DNA of 52,102 nt from DASRRB01 sp036732755 (GCA_036732755.1 DAINBU010000017.1:1-52102), one strand, 5' to 3'; positions 1 through 8,424 are shown, counted from the first letter of the stretch. Made by a program: numbers and translations. Notes: generated from the sequence alone by a model not told the origin.

Positions 1-959
1 GTCTCGATCTCCTTGTCGCGCTTGCCGGTCGGCGATGGCCTTTTGAACGTGCTGCAGAAGCTTTCGCAGTCGACGACCAGCGTGACGAGTCCCTGCGGCA
101 CGCCTTTGAGCTCGAACGCGCCGTCGGCGCCGGTCTTCGTGGTCGGCAGCGGCAGGCGCGCCTCCCAGGCGCGCAGCCCCTCGGGGAACTCGACCATCTC
201 GACGCCGCCGCCGCGCGGCAGGAGGCCGGCCGCGCGCGCCGCGTCGGCGACGCCGGGCTGGAAGACGATCGCCGGCAGCGTCGTCGCGCGCACGCGCGCG
301 CCGGCGACCGGCTTGCCGTCCTCGTCCTCGACGCTCCCCTTGTAGGTGACGCACGCGCCGAGCACGACGTCACCGAGGTCGAAGAGCTCGCCGGAGGGGA
401 GCGTCCGGTCGATCACGCGCAGCGTTCCGCGCGGTCCGCCGAGGTCGACGCCGACCGCGTGCATCGCCGCGCCGTGCGCGCCTTCGAGCACGAAGACGCC
501 GTCGTCGCCCGACTTCCCCTTCGCGACGGTGAGGTCGGGGAACTTCGGCGGCGTGCCGGCGAAGACCGAGGCGTAGTCGCCCATGAACGCGCTCGGCAGC
601 ATGTCGAGCAGCTCGACCGGGAGGCCGGCGACCGGCTTGCCGTCCGCCTCGACGAGGCGGCCGCGCACACCCGACAGCGCCTTGCGGTAGGAGGCGGGCA
701 TCGCCGACTCGAGCGGCGGGGGCGGCGGCGGCGGCGCCTCGACGTCGCGCGTCGCGGTCGTGACGGGCGCCTTCGCCTCGGCGCCCTCGGCCTTCTCCGC
801 GGGACCGGTCGCGCGCGCGGCGTCGCCGCTCGCCGCCGCGGGCGTCGCGTCGTGGTGCTCGGGGCCGTCGATCCACTTCCATCCGAACCAGCCGAGCGTT
901 CCGATCGCGGCGACGGCGATCGCCGCGACGAGCTTCGGGCCGGACGACCCCTGCGACAT
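1..959 (-). CDS. Secreted/membrane-anchored protein with carboxypeptidase regulatory-like repeats (3' end missing)
   Basis: The gene runs off the left edge, leaving about 319 codons from an ATG at 957-959. An N-terminal hydrophobic segment (LVAAIAVAAIGTLGWFGW) acts as a signal anchor. An Ala/Pro-rich linker ending in a run of seven prolines follows. Then come at least three beta-sandwich repeats, each beginning with a phrase such as 'VRGRLVEADGKPVAGLPVEL', 'YKGSVEDEDGKPVAGARV' or 'TKTGADGAFELKGVPQGLVTL'. These are typical of the carboxypeptidase regulatory-like (CarboxypepD_reg) fold found in surface adhesion or glycan-binding proteins. No catalytic domain is visible in the part present. It is divergent from the ABC transporter genes, with a 189 bp shared upstream region. 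Its substrate is unknown. Confidence 0.75.
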   Translation of the reverse strand, partial: MSQGSSGPKLVAAIAVAAIGTLGWFGWKWIDGPEHHDATPAAASGDAARATGPAEKAEGAEAKAPVTTATRDVEAPPPPPPPLESAMPASYRKALSGVRGRLVEADGKPVAGLPVELLDMLPSAFMGDYASVFAGTPPKFPDLTVAKGKSGDDGVFVLEGAHGAAMHAVGVDLGGPRGTLRVIDRTLPSGELFDLGDVVLGACVTYKGSVEDEDGKPVAGARVRATTLPAIVFQPGVADAARAAGLLPRGGGVEMVEFPEGLRAWEARLPLPTTKTGADGAFELKGVPQGLVTLVVDCESFCSTFKRPSPTGKRDKEIE

Positions 960-1148
960 GCGCGCCTCCGTTCCCCGGTGCGGACTCCCGCGACACTACT
1001 GCGGCGCGAGCGGCGCCGTTCGACCCGGAGTAGTCGCCGCTTGGGGAGCGGCCACGCGCTTGCGATCATCCCCGCCCTCCGCGGACGCCGTCGCGCGTTC
1101 GCGATCCGTCCGTCCGACGTCGCCGTTCCCGACTGGAGTGCGACCGCG

Positions 1149-2147
1149 ATGCAGCCCGCCATCGAGCGCGACCCCGCCGCGCGCGCTCCCGCCGCTCGGG
1201 GTACGGAACGGGTCGTCCACCTCGACAGGGTCACCAAGACGTTCGGCCGGCACGTCGCCGTCGATGACCTGACCCTCACGATCCCGCGCGGGTCGGTCTA
1301 CGGATTCATCGGGCCCAACGGCGCGGGCAAGACCAGCACGATCCGAATGATCATGCACATCCACCTCGCCGACCGCGGCCAGGTCGAGGTGCTCGGCGAG
1401 CCGGCGGGGCAGCGGACCGCGCGGCGCATCGGCTACCTGCCCGAGGAGCGCGGCCTCTATCCGAAGATGCGCGTGCGCGACGTGATCCTCTACTTCGGGA
1501 GGCTCAAGGGTCGCACGCGCGCCGAGCTCGCGCCGCGGATCGACGAGTGGCTGGAGAAGTTCGGGCTCACGGCCTGGCGCCTGAAGAAGTGCCAGGAGCT
1601 CTCGAAGGGGATGCAGCAGAAGGTCCAGTTCATCGCGACGGTGATCCACCAGCCCGAGCTCGTGATCCTCGACGAGCCCTTCTCCGGCCTCGACCCGGTC
1701 AACACCGAGGTGCTGATCGGAGTGATCGAGCAGCTGAAGCGCGAGGGCAAGACGGTGATCTTCTCGACGCACGTCATGGAGCACGCGGAGAAGCTCTGCG
1801 ACGCCGTCTTCATGATCTGCAAGGGGAAGAAAGTCCTCGACGGGACGCTCGAAGAGATCCGGGCGCGCTTCCGCGACGACGTGATTGAGGTCGAAGGCGA
1901 CGGCGAGCGCGCGGCGTTCGAGGGCGCGCCGGGAGTTGCGGCCGTGCGCGAGCATCCGGGCCGTTACGAGCTGACCGTCGAGCGCGGCGCAGACGTGCAG
2001 CGCATCCTGACCCATGCGCTCGAGCGCTTCCGGGTGCGGCGATTCGAGGTGCGCGCGCCGCGGCTCCACGACATCTTCCTCCGGCTCGCGGGCGACGACG
2101 CGGACGCCGCGACGGTCGGCGCGGCCATCACCGCGAAAGGGGAGTGA
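1149..2147 (+). CDS. ABC transporter ATP-binding protein, NatA-like
   Basis: This is a 332-residue ATPase of an ABC exporter. It has Walker A GPNGAGKTS (residues 55-63), a degenerate signature 'ELSKGMQQKV', Walker B 'LVILDEPFSGLD', and the H-loop 'STHVMEHAEKL'. A C-terminal extension after about residue 235 resembles the DUF4162 domain of NatA-type ATPases. The open frame extends far upstream, but the ATG at 1149 gives the normal family N-terminus a few residues before the first beta strand. It overlaps or abuts the permease gene at 2144-2150, so the two form one exporter. NatAB homologues export sodium, antibiotics or other small molecules, and the substrate here cannot be read from the sequence. 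Confidence 0.9.
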   Translation: MQPAIERDPAARAPAARGTERVVHLDRVTKTFGRHVAVDDLTLTIPRGSVYGFIGPNGAGKTSTIRMIMHIHLADRGQVEVLGEPAGQRTARRIGYLPEERGLYPKMRVRDVILYFGRLKGRTRAELAPRIDEWLEKFGLTAWRLKKCQELSKGMQQKVQFIATVIHQPELVILDEPFSGLDPVNTEVLIGVIEQLKREGKTVIFSTHVMEHAEKLCDAVFMICKGKKVLDGTLEEIRARFRDDVIEVEGDGERAAFEGAPGVAAVREHPGRYELTVERGADVQRILTHALERFRVRRFEVRAPRLHDIFLRLAGDDADAATVGAAITAKGE

Positions 2148-2149
2148 CG

Positions 2150-3535
2150 ATGCTCCGCGGCGTGATGCTGGTGGCGTGGCGCGACTTCATCGCGGTGGTG
2201 CGGACCAAGGGCTTCATCATCGGGCTGGTCTTCCTGCCCGGCGTGATCGCGGTCAGCGCGTTGATCCCGAAGCTCTGGGAGCGGTTCGCCGAGGCGGGCG
2301 AGCGGCGCTTCGTCGTCGCCGACTTCACCGGCCAGCTCGGCCCGGTCCTCGCCGAGCAGGTCGCGAAGGGCAACGAGAAGCCCGGCGAGAAGATCAAGAT
2401 CCGCTTCGAGCCGTACGACGTCGCGAGTCAAAAGAGCGGCGCGACGCGCCCGTTCGCGGAGACGACGCAGGAGCTCGAACTCGAGCTGGCCCGGCGCGCG
2501 CGGGCCGAGGAGATCTACGGCTTCGTGCTGATCGGACCGCGCGTGCTCGAGATCCCGGCGCAGGCCGACCAGGAGATTCGGTACGACGACGAGGGGGACC
2601 GCCGGCGCTCGGTCGGCGGCGACGCGAGGGCGCCGATGGGGGAGGACGACGTCCTCTACGGCGCGCGCTCGCTCACCGCCGGCGACGTGCGACAGCGCGT
2701 GCGCGACGCCGTCTTCACGGCGGTGCGCACGCTGCGCCTCGCGAGCGTGAACGTCGACGTCGGGCTCGTGCGCCGCATCGACGACCAGCCCGCCGTGAAG
2801 CAGCGGCTGATCGGCAAGCGCGAGGGCGAGGTGGTCGCGTCGAGCGGCGCCAGCGACTCGGTCACCGCCTTCGGCGTCGTCTTCCTGATCCTGATGGGAG
2901 TCATGCAGTCCGCCGGGATGCTGCTCAACTCGACCATCGAGGAGAAGAGCAACCGCGTGGTGGAGGTGCTGGTCTCCTCGATCCGGCCCTTCGAGCTGCT
3001 GGCCGGGAAGATCCTCGGCGCCTGGCTGACCGGCCTGGTCGTCCTCGTCGCGTGGGGAGCGGCCGGCTTCTTCGCGGCGAACTCGCACGGCTTCGTGCGC
3101 GCGAGCATGTTCTCCGGCCCGAACCTGCTCTGGTTCCTCTACTTCTTCCTGGCCGGCTACCTGCTCTTCGCGAGCCTCTACGCGGCGGTCGGCGCCATGT
3201 GCAGCTCGATCCAGGACGCGCAGAGCCTCATGTTCCCGATCATCGTCCTGATCATGATCCCGATGCTCTCGCTTGCGCCGGTGATGCAGCACCCCGACAG
3301 CGTCCTCTCGAAGATCCTCACCTGGTTCCCGTTCAGCGCGCCGTTCATCGCGTCGCTGCGCCTCGCGCTCTCGCCGGCGCCGCCGGTCTGGGAGATCGCG
3401 GTCGCCGCCGTCTCGGTCGCGATCGGCGCGTGGTTCCTCATGTGGGCGGGCGGGAAGGTCTTCCGCATCGCGATCTTCAGCACCGGCAAGCCGCCGCGCC
3501 TCGGCGAGATCTGGCGTTGGGTGCGCGAGGCGTGA
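2150..3535 (+). CDS. ABC-2 type permease, NatB-like
   Basis: This 461-residue membrane partner of the preceding ATPase has one transmembrane helix near the N-terminus (about residues 20-40). A roughly 200-residue extracytoplasmic region follows, then a block of five to six helices, including 'TAFGVVFLILMGVMQSAGML' and 'LMFPIIVLIMIPMLSLAPVM'. This is the ABC2_membrane_3 layout of NatB/YhaP proteins, and 'EEKSNRVVEVLVSSIRPFELLAGKILG' is typical of the family. The ATG at 2150 has GGGGAG five bases upstream (2139-2144). A GTG at 2144 that overlaps the previous stop (GTGA) is an alternative start and would match the overlap habit seen elsewhere in the window. Confidence 0.88.
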   Translation: MLRGVMLVAWRDFIAVVRTKGFIIGLVFLPGVIAVSALIPKLWERFAEAGERRFVVADFTGQLGPVLAEQVAKGNEKPGEKIKIRFEPYDVASQKSGATRPFAETTQELELELARRARAEEIYGFVLIGPRVLEIPAQADQEIRYDDEGDRRRSVGGDARAPMGEDDVLYGARSLTAGDVRQRVRDAVFTAVRTLRLASVNVDVGLVRRIDDQPAVKQRLIGKREGEVVASSGASDSVTAFGVVFLILMGVMQSAGMLLNSTIEEKSNRVVEVLVSSIRPFELLAGKILGAWLTGLVVLVAWGAAGFFAANSHGFVRASMFSGPNLLWFLYFFLAGYLLFASLYAAVGAMCSSIQDAQSLMFPIIVLIMIPMLSLAPVMQHPDSVLSKILTWFPFSAPFIASLRLALSPAPPVWEIAVAAVSVAIGAWFLMWAGGKVFRIAIFSTGKPPRLGEIWRWVREA

Positions 3536-3549
3536 GAGGAGCGCGGCCG

Positions 3550-4881
3550 GTGCGCGCAGCGGCGGCGATCACCCTCCTCGCCTGCGCCGCCGCGCTGCCC
3601 GCTGCTGCGCCGGCCGGCGAGACGGCGTGCGAGAAGGACGTCGCCTTCGCGCTTCCGCTGCTCGAGAAGCAGTGCGGTGCGCTGCTCCGGCAGAAGAAGG
3701 TCGACTGGAAGAAGGTCTCGGCCGAGATCACGGCCGCCGCGAAGAAGGCGAAGGGCGACTCCGACCACCTGCTCGTGCTCTTGAAGCTGGTCGCCCGGCT
3801 GCGCGACGGCCACGCGGAGGTGCGGCCGCTCGAGAAGGGCAAGGCGGTCGAGGCGCCCGCCGAGCTGCGCGCGCCGCGCGGCGGGCTCGGCCTCTTCCTC
3901 TGCCGCATCGGCAAGAAGCTCGTCGTGAAGAACGTCTTCGCGGAGGCGCAGAAGTCGGGGCTCGAGCCCGGCATGGCGCTCGTCACGGTCGACGGCAAGC
4001 CGGCCGACGAGTGGATGAAAGCGCGTATGGGTGAGCTCGCCGACATCGGCTGTTTCTCGACCGAGCAGCACGCCTTCTTCTTCGCCTGCCACCAGGGGCT
4101 CGAGTTCCAAAGCGGGACGCGCGTCGCGCTCGGCCTCGAGGCGCCGTCGGGGAAGGCGCTCGCGCGCACGATCACCTGCGCGAAGGCGCGCCACGTCCCA
4201 TGGGGTCCGCTCTCGATCCCGGCCGACGCGAAGGGGAGCGACGACGTCCACTGGTGGAAGACGAAGGACGGCTTCGGCGTGATCCACCTGCGCCGCTGCG
4301 TCGCCGACCTGCCCGACCAGGTCGAGGCGGCGCTCGCCGGGCTCGGACGCGTGCCGGGGATCGTGCTCGACTTCCGCGGGAACCCGGGCGGCGCGTTCGA
4401 CAGCGAGGCGCTCATGGGCCGCTTCGTGCCGACCGGCCGGACGCTCGCGTTCAACAAGAAGTACGAGAGCGCCGGCAAGGTCCCGTATGGCGGGCCGCTC
4501 GTCGTGATCGTCGACGCGACCGTGCGCAGCGCCGGCGAGACCGGCAGCGGCATGTTCAAGGAGGACGGCCGCGGATACCTGATCGGCGAGAGCGCGACCG
4601 CCGGCATGTCCTCCAGCAAGGAGACGCTCGACCTGCCGAGCGGCCTCTTCCAGCTCTACTTCTCGGTCGCGAGCAACATGGGCCGCTTCAACGGCGGCCG
4701 CGGCGTCGAGGGGATCGGCGTCGCGCCGCACGAGCTCGTGAGCTACGCCGTGAAGGACCTCGAATCAGGCGTCGACACGCTGCTCGCGCGCGCGCTCGCG
4801 ATCCTCGCGAAGTACCCCGACGATCCGGCCTACGCGAAGGCGAAGGTCCCCTACGACCCGAAGGACTTCGGCTGGAAATGA
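3550..4881 (+). CDS. Secreted S41-family peptidase-like protein with PDZ domain, lacking the Lys of the Ser/Lys dyad
   Basis: This is a 443-residue exported protein. It has a signal peptide (Ala/Leu-rich core, PAAAPA cleavage region), an N-terminal helical part with 'LRDGHAEV', a PDZ-like segment (about 110-155, 'SGLEPGMALVTVDGKPADEW') and a C-terminal tail-specific protease domain from about 240. 'GIVLDFRGNPGG' and 'DATVRSAGETGSGMF' are the S41 core, with Ser327 in the nucleophile position. In CtpA-type enzymes a lysine lies 25 residues further on in a 'GETSFGKG' motif; here the matching stretch is 'GESATAGM' and has no lysine. It may therefore use a His-based mechanism like tricorn or IRBP-type members, or be inactive. 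The GTG at 3550 has AGGAG 8 bases upstream. A GTG at 3532 overlapping the permease stop is the alternative start. Confidence 0.8.
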   Translation: MRAAAAITLLACAAALPAAAPAGETACEKDVAFALPLLEKQCGALLRQKKVDWKKVSAEITAAAKKAKGDSDHLLVLLKLVARLRDGHAEVRPLEKGKAVEAPAELRAPRGGLGLFLCRIGKKLVVKNVFAEAQKSGLEPGMALVTVDGKPADEWMKARMGELADIGCFSTEQHAFFFACHQGLEFQSGTRVALGLEAPSGKALARTITCAKARHVPWGPLSIPADAKGSDDVHWWKTKDGFGVIHLRRCVADLPDQVEAALAGLGRVPGIVLDFRGNPGGAFDSEALMGRFVPTGRTLAFNKKYESAGKVPYGGPLVVIVDATVRSAGETGSGMFKEDGRGYLIGESATAGMSSSKETLDLPSGLFQLYFSVASNMGRFNGGRGVEGIGVAPHELVSYAVKDLESGVDTLLARALAILAKYPDDPAYAKAKVPYDPKDFGWK

Positions 4882-4913
4882 CGGCGCGGCGCGGATCGCT
4901 CCGCGCCGCGCCG
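4882..4913. terminator. Perfect 14-bp hairpin between convergent genes
   Basis: Bases 4882-4895 pair perfectly with 4900-4913 around the loop TCGC, immediately after the stop of the S41-like gene and 19 bases from the end of the convergent cytochrome gene. There is no T tract, as is common in GC-rich genomes. It probably terminates or protects transcripts from both sides. Confidence 0.7.
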
Positions 4914-4932
4914 CCGCGAACTCGTCGTCCGA

Positions 4933-7248
4933 TCACTGGCCGAGCGTGACGCGCAGCCCGGGCGTGAACGCGACGCCGAAGTGGGCGCCCGCGTCGAGCT
5001 CGAGCACCTGCAGGAACTCGCTCAGTCCGACGAACGCGGGATCGCTCGGCACGGTCGCACCGATGTGCAGCCCCGCCGACGGAACGAGCGTCGGCACGAT
5101 GAACCCCGTCTCGGTGAGGATCAGGCTTCCCCACGGGGTGGTGAGCGCCGCCTGCTCCGCCGACAGCACGAGGATCGCGAAGGCGTCGCTGCCGCCGGAG
5201 TTGTCGACCGTGAAGTGGACGTGCGCGCCGAGCGTCGGATTCACGTCGAGCACGAATCCCGGGATCGCGCCGCCGGTGCCGGGATAGCCGGCGCCGTAAT
5301 TGCCCCACGTCGCGCCGCGCGTGATCGTGACGGTCGCGCGATTGGAATCGGTGCGTCCGTCCCACGCGGCGAAGGTGAAGGAGTCGACGCCCGCGAAGCC
5401 CGGGTCGGGGATGTAGTTCGCCGTCGTCCCCGACAGGCCGACCCGCCCGAAGCGCGCCTGGTCGACGATGCGCAGCGTGACCGAGTCGCCGTCCGCGTCG
5501 CTCGCGGCGAGCGTGACGCTCACCGGCTGGTCGACGCACGTCGCGCTGGCGTCCGTGGCGACCGGCGACGCGTTCGACGGCCCGTCGTCGTCGTTCGGAC
5601 CGTCGTGGCACGTGTAGCAGCCGAGCTTCTGCCCCTTGAAGAAGGTCCGCGAGCCCTTGTCGCCGAGGTCGAGCGTGCGGTCGGCGTGCGACCGGGAGAG
5701 CACGGTGCCATGGTCGTTGCCGCCGTGGCACGGCTTGCAGGCCGCGATGCCGAGGGTCTGCTTCACGTTGCCGTGGCGGTCGATCCACGCCTGGCCGACC
5801 GGATGCATCCCGTGCGGTCCGCCGAGATCGGTCTGCGGCGTCGACTTGTGGCACGAGGCGCATTCGACCAGAACGCCGACGTGCCCCTGGACGTGCGTCG
5901 ACAGGAGGTTGTCGTTGGGATGCGTCGCGGGGAACTCGGCGTGCGTCGAGCCGTGGCACGACTCGCACTGCAGTCCGCCGTGGCCCGCGCTGAAGCGGTA
6001 GAGGGAGAGGCCGGGTCCCGGCGTGTCGGGATTGGTGGCGAAGGTCGCGTCGACCGCGACGCGCAGCGTGCCGTCGACCTCGTAGGCGTCGGTGAAGCGG
6101 ATCTGCCCGTTGTTGTGGGTCGCCGTCCCGGTGTGGCACGCCTGGCAGTTGGGCTGGTCGAGCCAGCCGGCGCGCGTCGCGCCGCCGACCTTGCTCATGT
6201 TCCCGTGGCAGCTCTGGCACTGCATCGCGAGCGAGCCGTCCGCCGCGACGGCGGCGCCCATCGCTCCGCGCAGGCAGCGCGTCGTCGAGCCGGGGTGGCA
6301 GCGGTAGCACGATGCGCGGTTCGTCGAGTCGTCGAGCGAGAGGCCCGTCCCGGGGTCGATCACGTGCCCGTGGAACGCGTGCGTCGACGTCGTGAGCTGC
6401 GGGATCCCGGCGATGCCGGTGCCCGGCAGCGCGTTCGAGGCGTGGCAGCGGGCGCAGAGGACCGGCGTCTTCTGCGTGCGCACCGTGTCCTCGAGCCCCA
6501 GCGCGGAGTAGCCGGCGGTCGCGAGCGCGGCGACGAACGTCGCATCGCCGGCCTGCAGTTCGTCGTGCAGGCGCAGGATGTTGAAGCGGTAGTCGCGGAT
6601 CGCGTTCTTCTCGAAGGCCCATCCGCCCGTGGGCTGCGCGGCGGCGCCGGAGCCCGAAGCGTGGCACGCGCTGCAGTCCATCTCGTCGGAGACCGGCAGT
6701 ACCGGCGTCGCCGTCGCCAGCACGTTGCCCTGCAGGTCGCGCGCGACGAGCTTCATCAGCGGATAGGCCCGATGGTGGTGATCGTCGTCGAACGGCGTGA
6801 TCGGGATCCCGTCGGCGTGGAACTCGTTCGTCGCCGCGTCGAAGACCATCGCGCGCGGCGTGTTGGAGGGGCCCGGCATGTCGAACCCGAGCAGCCCCGT
6901 GTCGGGCGTCGCCGAGCCGCCGTACAGCCACGGCGCGTAGGTCCAGAAGTTGGTCTTGCCCGCCGACGTGCGGTTGATCGAGCCGGTGGGATCGGTCACC
7001 GCGGCGTAGAACACGCGCACCGCCTGGTCGGTGGCCACCAGCCGGCCCGCGGCGTCGATGACCTGCGCGTGCAGGTTGTTGAACGGCGGCAGGATCGAGA
7101 AGACCGAGTAGTCCGAGTCCATGCAGTGCATGCCGAGGTTGTTCCAGCCGACCAGCGTCCACGAGTCGGCCGCCCTCGGCGCGAGGGCGAACGCGAGCGG
7201 CAGCGCGGCGGCCGAGATGAACAGGGCGAGACGGAGGGGGCGACGCAT
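4933..7248 (-). CDS. Secreted nine-heme cytochrome-like protein with Ig-like and C-terminal beta domains
   Basis: This 771-residue exported protein has a signal peptide (about 1-27). A conserved-looking N-terminal module follows ('GWNNLGMHCMDSDYSVFSIL' from residue 34). It carries nine c-type heme motifs CXXCH, starting at about residues 192, 265, 314, 344, 368, 428, 463, 504 and 544. Many further histidines could serve as distal ligands. From about 560 to 645 there is a cadherin/VCBS-like beta domain ('DADGDSVTLRIV', 'DPGFAGVDSFTFAAWDG'). The last 120 residues are a glycine-rich beta extension like those on secreted Planctomycetota proteins. It is likely a periplasmic or extracellular electron carrier, but no partner oxidoreductase or cytochrome maturation gene lies nearby. 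The ATG at 7248 has AAGGAG six bases upstream. A longer frame exists but lacks coding character. Confidence 0.85.
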   Translation of the reverse strand: MRRPLRLALFISAAALPLAFALAPRAADSWTLVGWNNLGMHCMDSDYSVFSILPPFNNLHAQVIDAAGRLVATDQAVRVFYAAVTDPTGSINRTSAGKTNFWTYAPWLYGGSATPDTGLLGFDMPGPSNTPRAMVFDAATNEFHADGIPITPFDDDHHHRAYPLMKLVARDLQGNVLATATPVLPVSDEMDCSACHASGSGAAAQPTGGWAFEKNAIRDYRFNILRLHDELQAGDATFVAALATAGYSALGLEDTVRTQKTPVLCARCHASNALPGTGIAGIPQLTTSTHAFHGHVIDPGTGLSLDDSTNRASCYRCHPGSTTRCLRGAMGAAVAADGSLAMQCQSCHGNMSKVGGATRAGWLDQPNCQACHTGTATHNNGQIRFTDAYEVDGTLRVAVDATFATNPDTPGPGLSLYRFSAGHGGLQCESCHGSTHAEFPATHPNDNLLSTHVQGHVGVLVECASCHKSTPQTDLGGPHGMHPVGQAWIDRHGNVKQTLGIAACKPCHGGNDHGTVLSRSHADRTLDLGDKGSRTFFKGQKLGCYTCHDGPNDDDGPSNASPVATDASATCVDQPVSVTLAASDADGDSVTLRIVDQARFGRVGLSGTTANYIPDPGFAGVDSFTFAAWDGRTDSNRATVTITRGATWGNYGAGYPGTGGAIPGFVLDVNPTLGAHVHFTVDNSGGSDAFAILVLSAEQAALTTPWGSLILTETGFIVPTLVPSAGLHIGATVPSDPAFVGLSEFLQVLELDAGAHFGVAFTPGLRVTLGQ

Positions 7249-7562
7249 GACGAACTCCTTCGGGACCTGGATCGCTCGGGCGTCCGCATTAGGGACGCGC
7301 GCAGCGCGCCGGCCGCCGAAATCACGCGTTCGAAGACTTCGATCCGCGCCTCCTCTTTTTTCGGGAAAGGTCACGCGCGCGTAGCACGGAACGACGCGAG
7401 TCTTCCCGCGACCGGGAAGAGATGCGCATTGCATCGGCACTGGCGTTGCCAACGGCTCGCGCGTCCGACGACGCCTCACGCGCCCCCGCTGAGACGCCCC
7501 GCCGGACTCGCGAGGCGGCCGCTCCGACGTCAGGAGCGGCCGCTTCCTTGCCCGCGCGCCGC
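7249..7562. other. 314-bp non-coding region upstream of the multiheme gene
   Basis: No gene is supported here. Next to the cytochrome gene lie its ribosome binding site (AAGGAG, complement of 7255-7260) and a locally A/T-richer stretch around 7340-7380, including a run of six T at 7355-7360, that probably holds its promoter. Next to the small membrane protein gene is a strong inverted repeat (7512-7546). The remaining bases show open frames on both strands, but without plausible starts or family-like protein sequence. Confidence 0.6.
7512..7546 (-). terminator. Hairpin downstream of the small membrane protein genes
   Basis: Bases 7515-7525 (GCGGCCGCTCC) and 7533-7543 are a perfect 11-bp inverted repeat with loop GACGTCA. 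Allowing one G-T pair, the stem extends to 7512/7546. It starts 17 bases beyond the stop codon of the minus-strand gene ending at 7563, so it most likely ends that transcript. It has no T tract. Confidence 0.6.
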
Positions 7563-7883
7563 CTACGCGAAGAAGACGAAGGCGTTGAGCGCGAGCGCGA
7601 GCACCGCGAGCAGCACGACCGACGTGAAGACGCCGTGCTGCCGCAGCAGCGAGTCCCACGAGAAGAGGCGCAGCAGCTGCGACCCGATCGCCGCACGGGC
7701 GATGCGGCGCAGCCGCTGCTCGCGCGGGGACGCGTCGGGCGCCGCCTTGCTGAGGTCGCGCAGCCACAGCCACGTGCCGAGCAGGTCGCTCACGAGCATC
7801 CCGCCGAAGATCATCGCGATCATCCAGCGGAAGGAGACGTAGGGCTCGACCCAGCGCGCGAGGAAGTCGATGAAGTCGCGCAT
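7563..7883 (-). CDS. Small hypothetical membrane protein (106 aa)
   Basis: I do not recognise the family. The protein has two predicted membrane segments, 'MIAMIFGGMLVSDLLGTWLW' near residues 20-42 and 'VFTSVVLLAVLALALNAFVF' at the C-terminus. A positively charged central stretch (REQRLRRIARAAIG) separates them. It follows the gene ending at 7898 by 14 bases on the same strand, so the two are probably co-transcribed, and a strong hairpin follows its stop. The codon pattern (G/C in the third position) is that of the other genes here. The start is the ATG at 7881-7883. Function unknown. Confidence 0.65.
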   Translation of the reverse strand: MRDFIDFLARWVEPYVSFRWMIAMIFGGMLVSDLLGTWLWLRDLSKAAPDASPREQRLRRIARAAIGSQLLRLFSWDSLLRQHGVFTSVVLLAVLALALNAFVFFA

Positions 7884-7897
7884 GCCGAGACAGGCTC

Positions 7898-8290
7898 TCA
7901 GCCGGCGCCGAACCGGCGGCGCAGGATGACGTAGGCGAGCGACACGACCGACATCAGCACGACGAACAGCAGCGTCCAGCGCAGCCCGATCAGCTTCCAG
8001 TAGAGCTCGCGCTGCAGCCGTTCCTCGAGCTTGCGCTCGATCTCGGCGAGCTTCGCGTCGATGCGCCCCTCGATCACGTCGAGGAAGAGCGTCGCCTCCG
8101 ACTTGACCTTCTGCAGCGTCTCCTCGGCGAGGCCGCCGGCGACGGTGCGCGCCTCCGCCATCTTCTGCTTCACGTACTCGTCGACCTGCTGCTTCGCGGC
8201 CTTGCCGAGGTCGCTCTCGACCAGCGCCTTGGGATCGCGCAGCAGCCGGATCCCGTCGCGCAGCTTCTTGACGCCGTCGAACCAGCCCAT
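7898..8290 (-). CDS. Small membrane-anchored helical protein (130 aa)
   Basis: Family not recognised. Residues 1-95 are charged and helical, with heptad-like patterns ('AKQQVDEYVKQKMAEARTVA', 'DAKLAEIERKLEERLQREL'), suggesting amphipathic helices or a coiled coil. A single C-terminal transmembrane helix follows ('WTLLFVVLMSVVSLAYVIL') and then a short basic tail. This resembles tail-anchored or phage-shock-like scaffold proteins in shape only. The ATG at 8290 is preferred because GGGAG lies about six bases upstream; a GTG one codon earlier is possible. It precedes the 106-residue membrane protein in a likely two-gene operon. Confidence 0.65.
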   Translation of the reverse strand: MGWFDGVKKLRDGIRLLRDPKALVESDLGKAAKQQVDEYVKQKMAEARTVAGGLAEETLQKVKSEATLFLDVIEGRIDAKLAEIERKLEERLQRELYWKLIGLRWTLLFVVLMSVVSLAYVILRRRFGAG

Positions 8291-8347
8291 CACGTCTCCC
8301 GAGGGAGGGCGGACCGGGGGGATTGGAGGGCGGGGCGAGTCGGAGAA

Positions 8348-8424
8348 TGGCGAGGGTGATGGGACTCGAACCCACGACCTTTGCCGTGACAGGGCAACGC
8401 TCTAACCAGCTGAGCTACACCCCC
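8348..8424 (-). tRNA. tRNA-Asp (anticodon GTC)
   Basis: On the minus strand the sequence folds as a full cloverleaf. It has a 7-bp acceptor stem GGGGGTG/CACCCTC with one G-T pair, a D arm 'GCTCAGCTGGTTAGAGC', an anticodon stem TTGCC/GGCAA around loop CTGTCAC (anticodon GTC), a T arm with 'GGTTCGAGTCC', discriminator G and an encoded CCA end (complement of 8348-8350). G73 and the CTGTCAC loop are standard for tRNA-Asp. Confidence 0.97.

Noticed and set aside
959..1148. A defined sigma-70 promoter between the divergent genes at 959 and 1149
   Set aside because: Several weak matches exist but none stands out from the GC-rich background, so no specific promoter is claimed.
996..2069. A long open frame on the strand opposite the NatA-like gene
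   Set aside because: It mirrors the codon pattern of the real gene, has no family-like sequence and no ribosome binding site. In GC-rich DNA such antisense frames are expected.
7422..7934. A possible plus-strand gene covering the intergenic region and the small membrane protein genes
   Set aside because: The part over 7563-7934 is antisense to two genes with proper membrane-helix sequence; the 5' part lacks a ribosome binding site and any recognisable fold.
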